Assembly: GCA_003560665.1 (NCBI GenBank)
Contig: PWKK01000026.1
Coordinates: 1 to 42,488, forward strand
Direction: 5' to 3'
Origin: Candidatus Nealsoniibacteriota bacterium
GTDB lineage: Bacteria; Patescibacteriota; Minisyncoccia; Minisyncoccales; PWPS01
Length of the DNA: 42,488 bases
Positions 35,967 to 42,488 of this stretch are shown one piece after another. Numbering within the stretch: position 1 is the first letter of the stretch; each line of letters starts with the position of its first letter. Under the pieces are notes generated by a model. That model saw only the letters and a list, made by a program, of their open reading frames with translations, had not been told where the DNA came from and did not search any database. The position numbers and the translations under genes are program-made.

Positions 35967-36004
35967 ATTTTTTTCTTTTACTTAATAACTCTTAATACTG
36001 TTTT

Positions 36005-36099
36005 GCCGCTGTCGATCCTCCTTTTCCCGCAAGAAAGAAATCTTTGCGGTACTACGGATAGCGGCTCTCTTCTGTCTACCTACACAAGACATATGTAGG
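36005..36099 (-). promoter_or_regulatory. Structured 5' leader upstream of the 663-aa secreted protein
   Basis: Minus-strand nested pairing GCCGCU/AGCGGC, AUCC/GGAU, CCGCAA/UUGCGG plus a separate CCUACA/UGUAGG hairpin. Confidence 0.5.
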
Positions 36100-36195
36100 G
36101 TTCTACTTGCTTTATAATTAAGACGCTTTCTGCTCGTTTTTGTTACAGAGACTACCTTTCAGGAGAGGTATAAAAAAGATTGAGAACAGAAAAAC

Positions 36196-36213
36196 AACAC
36201 TATTGATAGTGTT
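36196..36213 (-). terminator. Intrinsic terminator (tandem pair, distal)
   Basis: AACACTAT-CA-ATAGTGTT followed by GTTTTTC on the minus strand. Confidence 0.6.
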
Positions 36214-36236
36214 TTAGAAAAATCTTTTTTATAAAA

Positions 36237-36258
36237 AAAACACACTATCGTGTGTTTT
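36237..36258 (-). terminator. Intrinsic terminator (tandem pair, proximal)
   Basis: AAAACACAC-GATA-GTGTGTTTT followed by TTTT on the minus strand. Confidence 0.7.
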
Positions 36259-36344
36259 CTTCGTCTTCGGGACTTACTCTGCTACACCTCTTTTTTATGC
36301 TCTCTTTTCCTCAATTTTAAACCAATAAATGTTTCCGGTAATTT

Positions 36345-36812
36345 TTACTCACCCTCCTTATTTCGTAAGCTTTCTTCTTGCGGACTTTTTTCTTTTACAT
36401 CTACAACAATATCGATTCCCATCTGTGTCTCTTCTCTGTAACTCCCGGCTTCTCTTTTAAAGATTTTAAAGTAGTATCTACCGGAGTCTTTGACGGGAAT
36501 CTGAGCGAGCACCAGTCTGTGCTTTAAGGTGGAAGGCTTTTCTTTCCCTTCTAACTTGTATCCCTGAGTATCAATCAAAGTATCGCCGCTCTCATCGACA
36601 AAAAGATATTTTATCTCTGTTTCTTCATTTTCTTTTGCGTCCCAAAAACTAACCAAGTTAAATCTTCCTTTGACGGAAATAATCTGGTCTTCTTTTCTTT
36701 CCGTTACGGGAACAGACAATCTGACTTTTTCTATGTGTTTAAAGAGAATCCACTGGTTTGTTTTGCCGTCCACGGTAACGTCCTCGCAAAGAAGAAGTAA
36801 TGTGTTTTTCAT
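36345..36812 (-). CDS. DUF6941-like hypothetical protein
   Basis: MKNTLLLLCEDVTVDGKTNQWILFKHIEKV...HRLVLAQIPVKDSGRYYFKIFK. Confidence 0.65.
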   Translation of the reverse strand: MKNTLLLLCEDVTVDGKTNQWILFKHIEKVRLSVPVTERKEDQIISVKGRFNLVSFWDAKENEETEIKYLFVDESGDTLIDTQGYKLEGKEKPSTLKHRLVLAQIPVKDSGRYYFKIFKREAGSYREETQMGIDIVVDVKEKSPQEESLRNKEGE

Positions 36813-36875
36813 AATTTAAAACTATTATTTTTCTTAATGATATCAGATCTGTTCTTTTTTTCCAGCACTTCTTTT

Positions 36876-37961
36876 TTAAAATATCTTCGCCAAAGAGAGT
36901 ACGTAGTGGCTTGTAAGAAGCGCGGAAAAGACAACCAGCAAGACAACCATTTCGTTGACAATCATAAATGTAAGATAAACTCGACGCATAAGCAAAAGCT
37001 TTAGGGCAAAGGAAACAAGAAAAACTGTTGCCATTATTAACAGAAGATATCCCAGCGACCTTCCCGGAGATGAAGTGACTCTACCCCAAAAGGAAATGTA
37101 CTCTAATTCTTCCTTGCTTTCCCCTATCACCTTGCTTGGCTTTCCGACAACGAGAAAAGGTTTTTCGTCTATTTTTTCGATAAGTGCAAACGACTCTTTT
37201 TTCTCGGATTGGTCTTCCTCTTCGGGTATATCTTTTTCCTCCTCCACTACTTCTTCTTTCTCCGCTACTTTTTCCGGGTCCTCTTTTTTTTCTTCTTCTC
37301 CTAAGATTCTTTCTTCTTCGTCGCTCTCTGTCTGTTGGACAACTTCAATCGGTTCTTGAATAGTAACAACGGGGCTCGTTTCCATTCTTGTTCCAAAAAG
37401 CTGCACGACAAAAATCGCTTCTCTCTCTTTGTACTCTCCTTCTGCCGTTGCAATCCCTATCTCTTCAAACTTCTCGTTTACAATATTATCCCTGTGTGTG
37501 GGAGACTCCATCCATGCTTTATCCACTTGTTCTGCCTCGGTAAAGTTAACCGCTAAGTTTTCTCCGGCATAACGGTAGTTGTAATCGACAAAATCAAACC
37601 AGTACCACGGAGTAACTCCTTCCGGAGAGGTGTGTGCAAAATATCCTTTGCTCGCCATGTCATTCGCCTTTTTTTGAGCTGCTTCTGTAAGCAAGGGGCT
37701 AACCCTCAACTCCCTTAGGTCCTCATCATCTCTTCTGATATTGGTCAGTTCTACTAAAACATCGGGAGCGATACTGGCAAAAAAGTGTTCCAAAGATATC
37801 TTTCCGACAAAGTTGGCAATAAAAAGGAACTCTATGAAAACAACCACCAGAAAAACAAGAAGCATGTTTCTTGCCTTTACAAAGCAGGGCTTCCTCTTTT
37901 TGTTACAGGCTTTCAAATACCCCTTTAAAAGCGAAAAAAGCTTTCTTATCTTTTTTTTCAT
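36876..37961 (-). CDS. CAP-domain (SCP/PR1-like) membrane protein
   Basis: LTNIRRDDEDLRELRVSPLLTEAAQKKANDMASKGYFAHTSPEGVTPWYWFDFVDYNYRYAGENLAVNFTEAEQVDKAWMESPTHRDNIVNEKFEEIGIA; N- and C-terminal TM helices. Confidence 0.9.
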   Translation of the reverse strand: MKKKIRKLFSLLKGYLKACNKKRKPCFVKARNMLLVFLVVVFIEFLFIANFVGKISLEHFFASIAPDVLVELTNIRRDDEDLRELRVSPLLTEAAQKKANDMASKGYFAHTSPEGVTPWYWFDFVDYNYRYAGENLAVNFTEAEQVDKAWMESPTHRDNIVNEKFEEIGIATAEGEYKEREAIFVVQLFGTRMETSPVVTIQEPIEVVQQTESDEEERILGEEEKKEDPEKVAEKEEVVEEEKDIPEEEDQSEKKESFALIEKIDEKPFLVVGKPSKVIGESKEELEYISFWGRVTSSPGRSLGYLLLIMATVFLVSFALKLLLMRRVYLTFMIVNEMVVLLVVFSALLTSHYVLSLAKIF

Positions 37962-37969
37962 ACAATAGA

Positions 37970-37997
37970 ATTATAGCAAAAACAAACGAATTGACAA
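37970..37997 (-). promoter_or_regulatory. Sigma70-type promoter of the CAP-domain gene
   Basis: TTGTCA (37997-37992), 16-nt spacer, TATAAT (37975-37970), extended -10 TGC. Confidence 0.6.
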
Positions 37998-38026
37998 CAA
38001 AGGCCAATTCTATGTCAAAAAACGAA

Positions 38027-38046
38027 CCCCGCCCTTTGGGGCGGGG
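38027..38046 (-). terminator. Intrinsic terminator
   Basis: CCCCGCCC-CAAA-GGGCGGGG followed by TTCGTTTTTT on the minus strand. Confidence 0.85.
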
Positions 38047-38085
38047 GCACTCTCTAAAAGAATCTGTTGTAATTTCAGATTCTTG

Positions 38086-38334
38086 TTAATTGTTAAAGCG
38101 TTCTCTGATTCGCTCTTGTATCTCTTCTGCTCTTTCTCTTACTCCCTCAAGAGTAGTTTTTGCTTCTTCTCCTGCACGCTCCATTAGTCCTTCGATGGTT
38201 TCTTTCATCCTTTCCATTCTGATATTTTGCAGCGCCAACTCTCTCATTTCTCTTGCTCTTTGAAGTCTTTCTTGCTTCTCTTCAAGTCTGTTATTTATTT
38301 TTTCCTCAACAATCCCTGCTCTTTCTTGCACCAT
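38086..38334 (-). CDS. Coiled-coil ORF (distal part of an in-frame split gene, or separate small gene)
   Basis: 82 aa; same frame as the 38362-38601 ORF, separated by TAA and 9 sense codons. Confidence 0.5.
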   Translation of the reverse strand: MVQERAGIVEEKINNRLEEKQERLQRAREMRELALQNIRMERMKETIEGLMERAGEEAKTTLEGVRERAEEIQERIRERFNN

Positions 38335-38361
38335 TAAAAGCGCTTCTCTTTGAGGAGCATC

Positions 38362-38601
38362 TTACTCTATCTCTCCGAGAAGACCGGAAATAACTTCTTT
38401 CATTCCCCTTAGTCTATTCTCTTGTTCTTTTAACTCTCCTACTTCTTCTTCAAGTTTTTCGGCATCTTCTGCTGTTTCCTCTTCATTATATTCAGAATCT
38501 TCTTCATTTGATTCTTCAGCGACTACGGAAAAACCACCCATGAGAAGAACTGTTAAAAGAAAAAGGAATGTTCCACAAAGAAATATTAGCTTTTTATTCA
38601 T
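38362..38601 (-). CDS. Secreted acidic coiled-coil ORF with signal peptide
   Basis: MNKKLIFLCGTFLFLLTVLLMGGFSVVAEESNEED...; 79 aa. Confidence 0.6.
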   Translation of the reverse strand: MNKKLIFLCGTFLFLLTVLLMGGFSVVAEESNEEDSEYNEEETAEDAEKLEEEVGELKEQENRLRGMKEVISGLLGEIE

Positions 38602-38749
38602 AATTATATTTATATCAACAATTTTTTATCGACCTTTTGATTTTTTCTTCCGATTAAAGAAGTATTTAATACAAAACAATCCACTTCTTTTTTCTCATTA
38701 CTTTTTATTATTATAGAACGATTGTAGATAAATGCAAATTATAATAACA

Positions 38750-38777
38750 AAAACCCCGCCTGGTTTGACGGGGTTTT
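38750..38777 (-). terminator. Intrinsic terminator of the adhesin gene
   Basis: AAAACCCCG...CGGGGTTTT inverted repeat. Confidence 0.85.
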
Positions 38778-38798
38778 CACTATCCGTTCTTCTTTCTT

Positions 38799-41700
38799 TT
38801 ATGCAACAGGCTTAAAGATGTAAAAGAGAGTTCCTCCGAGCATTGCAAGCGCAGTAACAAGTACCACTATAGCGGTCGTTCTGCCCTCTTCCTCTTCTTC
38901 TTCCTCTTCTTCTTCAACTACTTCCTCACCTACATCTTCATCTACAACATCTTCATCTTCTTCTTCAACGTCTTCTACAAAATCTTCTTCCGTCCAATCT
39001 CTTCTTTCGTCTTCTCCTCCCAACACTTCTCCATCCGCACTCGCGGTAACTACCTCGGGAGAGAAAAGTCTTCTCATGTGCCCACTGAGATCGGGCATCG
39101 GAATACCAAGGAGAGGACACTTAATCATATTAATCCATCTCTTGGTAGTAAGATAAACATATCCTGTCGGCTCGTCTATTCCCCACGGCTCCAAAACCTC
39201 ATCGGAGTACTCTTCTTGGAAGCGGTTAACAGCTCTTTCTGTTTCTTTTCCGAAAAATCCGTCCACCGTAAGGCTTTCTCCCATGTGTTCGTTGAGAAAT
39301 ATTTGGAGCTTTCTTACTTCATCGGGGTTGTTGTTTTGTCCGTATCGAAGATGTTCAAAGAGATACTTTTCACAATCTTCATCTACCTCTTCTTCTTCTC
39401 TTTCGTCTCCTTCACCGAGAACATCTCCTTCCGGAGCAGCCGAAGGGATGAATGCAAAACTTTGACCAGAAGAAGATCTTCCTCTTGTGCCAGAGTCTTG
39501 TTCCCATATAGCATAGACGGTAATATCACCGGTAATCTCTTTGGATGAATCAAAAGATTCGCCCTCTCCTTCCGGAGCAGTGTTCCATCCCTTAAAGTTA
39601 TATCCTTCTTTAGTGGGTTCTTTCGGCATACCATCTTCTCCTAAAGAATTACCATGACCGGCACTTTTTGTAACCACATCACCTCTGTCTTTGAATGTTA
39701 CTGTGTGCAAAACTTCTTCTAAAACATTGAACGCTACACAGATATACTCCTCGTTCGCCTCCATTTCATCGACGTATTCGTAGTTGTCGTAATTGAACCC
39801 GTCCGCATGGCAAATTAGCTCCGCGCTTTCCGAGGAAACGCCGTTTCCAGGATGATCGCTGAACGGAAGATATCCGTCTTTCAAAACTTCTCTAACCCAA
39901 ATCTTTCTACCTTCTTCCAAGTTAACCGTGGCTAGTGCAGGGTCTTTTTCCAGTGCACTATTTGCAAAGGAGTGCCAATTTTCTCCGTCAGCTAAACAGG
40001 TATGGTCACCTTTTTCTTTCTCTACCTGACCATCATATCCCCACTCAAACTGCCACTCCTCTTCTGTAAATCTACACGCTCCTTCCGAATCATTTACATA
40101 ATCGATTACACTTTGCTCTGTAAGGTATACTGTCGGTGAAGGATATTCTCTGTCCTTAACCCAGTTTGGGAGATCCCCTTCATCATTACAAATTACCTTG
40201 TGTGCTTTTATGGTCGCTGTATCCGTTTCGGGCTCTCCTATGTTTACAATGGTAAATTCTTCCTGTCCTTCAGTAACTTCAACTTCGCCCAACCCGCTTT
40301 CGTTTTCCCAGCCCATTTTGTTTTCCTCTTCTAGCAAATAATATCCATGGGGCACAGAAGAAAATGTAACACAACCGTCACTTTCTGTTATTCCTTGGTA
40401 TTCTATTGGGAAAATTTCAAAAACGAAACTGTCGTCGTTGTAGTTGTCATCATAATAATTGTCCCAAATGGAAATATTAACCTCTTCTCCGTCGTTTTCG
40501 TGGTAATAAATGGTTGTATAGGTGTGATAATCTTCATCGAGAGGACCCCAATACACCGCTTCTCCATTAATCCATGCCATTAGACCATCAGATCCGCTAG
40601 AAAGATCAAATCCGCTATACCAACAGTCACAACCATCAGGAATATTTGCCGGCCTATAAGAGTAGCCTGCATCAGCAATCATTGTGCTTGAACCGTAACG
40701 ATAAGTTCCGCTCACCTTAATTAAGTAATAACCTTCGTCTAAATTAGAAGAATCTGTTCCTTTATCGTCCATAACATTTATTGCTGTCGGGCCGTAAACG
40801 CTTTCGCTTGATACCAAAGCTACATGCCATCCCTCCAGTTTGTTTTCTTGTCCGTCTGTTTTACAGACAGTTACATCTGTTGGTTCGTAGCAAGTATCTC
40901 TTTCAATGTCTAATCTGTACAAAAGTCCTGCTGGGTTGTCTTTCCATGGACCAACTGCCTGAGGATGATTTTCTACTTTAAATTTAATAACATTCCCCGT
41001 GTCTTTTAAGCAGCTTTCAGGAACACCATAGGTTTCTTTTTCAGAATAATTATCTTCAGCTCGGCTTCCTTTTTCAAAGCAGTCATTAATCCACACCTTG
41101 TAGGAATTGTCTGCGGCCACCTGCAAAGCAGCAGAAGAGGCTGAACCGTAAACATTAAATTCTTTTTTGAATATATAGGTTGCCTCGTTTTCTGAGGTAT
41201 CATTGTCTTCAGGTTCTACTTTCCATATCCATTCTGCAATTCCATTAATAGCTGCTTTCCATGCACCATGTATTCTTTCAAGAATAGTGGCCTTTTTCAA
41301 AAACTCTCCCTCTGTATCGTATACTCTATCTTCTTCATTACTCACAACAACAATATCCTCGCACTCCTTCTCTTCTTCAGAAACATTGAATGCTACACAG
41401 TAGTAGTACTTTCCTTTTTCTGCATTTTCTACGTAATCGTAGTTATCATACTTCCATCCATCGGCATGACAGATAAGTTCTGCGCTAACCATTTTTTCTC
41501 CGGTGTCCCATCCTTCCTGTGGATAAGCGAAGGGAAGATATCCATCTTGTAAAACTTCTCTTACCCATATCTTATTGGATGGGTTTAAGTCCATAATTGT
41601 TGCTATTGCCGGATTACAACCTTCTCCAGTGACAGTGTCAAAGTCATGCCAACCGCTTTTGTCAGCATATTCCGCTTTTCCAAAATGGTCACCATCAACT

Positions 41701-42488
41701 TTTTGTGCATAGCCATCATATCCCCATTCGAATTCCCAATTAGACTCAAACCAACAACCTTCGTGATCATCAACAAATTTAACTATGTCTTCTTTTTGAA
41801 GAGGATTGCCGGAATAGTAAGGATCATCTGCATCTCTTACCCAATTCGGAAGATAATCTTCATCTTCGCAAACTACTTTGTGTGCCTTAAGAGTTACAAC
41901 CGGCACATTAAATGCTACACAGGTATACTCTTCTCCTTCTTCCGGACTGTCAACTCTGTCATAATTGTCATACTTGTATCCATCTATATGACAAAGCATT
42001 TCTGCACTCACCGAGGTATTTCCGTCCTCACTGTCACTGAAGGGCAAGTAACCCTGCTTTAGTACCTCTCTTACCCAAAAATGATTCACTCCTTCTTTAT
42101 AGGGAAGCGTTACGGTTGCTCTCCCGTCTTCATCAGTAGGCCCAAACGTCGTCCAAGTATCATCACCTTCCCCGAAGTGGTTTCCGGGCATTTTAGTAGC
42201 ATTTTCATCTCCCCATTGAAAATACCAATCCTTTACAAACTCACAACTTGTTCCTTCAATTCTATCTTTAATCTTTTCTTTTGTTAATTCGCTTCCTTCT
42301 TTGAAAGGATCATTTTCTTCTCTCGCCCAGTTAGGTAAATCGGATTCATCTTCACAAATTACTTTATAGGCGTTGATGGTAATCTCTTTCTTTTCTCTGT
42401 TTACTATAGTGAATTCATTGTTTTCTCCATCAACTGTAACATCGCCTAAACCACTAACATTTTCCCAACCATCTTGAAGTGTTTCACT
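38799..42488 (-). CDS. Large repeat-containing surface adhesin; SpaA/Cna-like, InlB-B-like and PG-binding modules; C-terminal TM (5' end beyond window)
   Basis: Frame stays open past the listed start at 42191 to the right edge (SETLQDGWENVSGLGDVTVDGENNEFTIVNREKKEITINAYKVICEDESDLPNW...). Contains KVxCxDExxLPNW repeats, VTFKDRGDVV...PTKEGYNFKGWNTAPEGEG...ITVYAIW (InlB B-repeat-like), and VRKLQIFLNEHMGESLTVDGFFGKETERAVNRFQEEYSDEVLEPWGIDEPTGYV. Confidence 0.88.
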   Translation of the reverse strand, partial: SETLQDGWENVSGLGDVTVDGENNEFTIVNREKKEITINAYKVICEDESDLPNWAREENDPFKEGSELTKEKIKDRIEGTSCEFVKDWYFQWGDENATKMPGNHFGEGDDTWTTFGPTDEDGRATVTLPYKEGVNHFWVREVLKQGYLPFSDSEDGNTSVSAEMLCHIDGYKYDNYDRVDSPEEGEEYTCVAFNVPVVTLKAHKVVCEDEDYLPNWVRDADDPYYSGNPLQKEDIVKFVDDHEGCWFESNWEFEWGYDGYAQKVDGDHFGKAEYADKSGWHDFDTVTGEGCNPAIATIMDLNPSNKIWVREVLQDGYLPFAYPQEGWDTGEKMVSAELICHADGWKYDNYDYVENAEKGKYYYCVAFNVSEEEKECEDIVVVSNEEDRVYDTEGEFLKKATILERIHGAWKAAINGIAEWIWKVEPEDNDTSENEATYIFKKEFNVYGSASSAALQVAADNSYKVWINDCFEKGSRAEDNYSEKETYGVPESCLKDTGNVIKFKVENHPQAVGPWKDNPAGLLYRLDIERDTCYEPTDVTVCKTDGQENKLEGWHVALVSSESVYGPTAINVMDDKGTDSSNLDEGYYLIKVSGTYRYGSSTMIADAGYSYRPANIPDGCDCWYSGFDLSSGSDGLMAWINGEAVYWGPLDEDYHTYTTIYYHENDGEEVNISIWDNYYDDNYNDDSFVFEIFPIEYQGITESDGCVTFSSVPHGYYLLEEENKMGWENESGLGEVEVTEGQEEFTIVNIGEPETDTATIKAHKVICNDEGDLPNWVKDREYPSPTVYLTEQSVIDYVNDSEGACRFTEEEWQFEWGYDGQVEKEKGDHTCLADGENWHSFANSALEKDPALATVNLEEGRKIWVREVLKDGYLPFSDHPGNGVSSESAELICHADGFNYDNYEYVDEMEANEEYICVAFNVLEEVLHTVTFKDRGDVVTKSAGHGNSLGEDGMPKEPTKEGYNFKGWNTAPEGEGESFDSSKEITGDITVYAIWEQDSGTRGRSSSGQSFAFIPSAAPEGDVLGEGDEREEEEVDEDCEKYLFEHLRYGQNNNPDEVRKLQIFLNEHMGESLTVDGFFGKETERAVNRFQEEYSDEVLEPWGIDEPTGYVYLTTKRWINMIKCPLLGIPMPDLSGHMRRLFSPEVVTASADGEVLGGEDERRDWTEEDFVEDVEEEDEDVVDEDVGEEVVEEEEEEEEEEGRTTAIVVLVTALAMLGGTLFYIFKPVA

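Noticed and set aside
38362-38364. Recoding of TAA as a sense codon genome-wide
   Set aside because: All other long ORFs use TAA/TAG/TGA normally; known CPR recoding involves UGA, not UAA.

Overview
The 42.5 kb window is a gene-dense, AT-rich chromosome segment. Gene content points to a Candidate Phyla Radiation / Patescibacteria (Parcubacteria-like) genome; this taxonomy is an inference from families only. Almost every CDS is on the minus strand. The plus-strand exceptions are an EF-P-like gene and one 128-aa orphan. A central housekeeping block carries pgk, a VirD4/TraG-like ATPase with a membrane partner, a sigma4 + HARE-HTH regulator, secF/secD/secA, HPF, murB and an LPG-synthase-TM-like protein. 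It is flanked by cell-envelope genes: a sortase, an M30-like metallopeptidase, six proteins sharing a variant peptidoglycan-binding domain, a FISUMP-domain protein, a CAP-domain protein and a large repeat adhesin that runs off the right edge. No rRNA, tRNA, CRISPR or transposase gene was recognised. Most notable unexplained structure: (i) a ~500 bp non-coding interval upstream of murB with two promoter-plus-hairpin cassettes, long-range complementary segments and a stem-loop displaying GGAGGUGA in its loop; (ii) a cluster of PG-binding 'anchor' proteins with swapped C-terminal modules; (iii) a coiled-coil secreted ORF split by one in-frame TAA; (iv) a structured leader upstream of a 663-aa secreted protein; (v) -10 boxes 6-8 nt from start codons, suggesting leaderless mRNAs; (vi) REP-like palindromes without a transposase. 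All calls come from reading the sequence; no database search was run.
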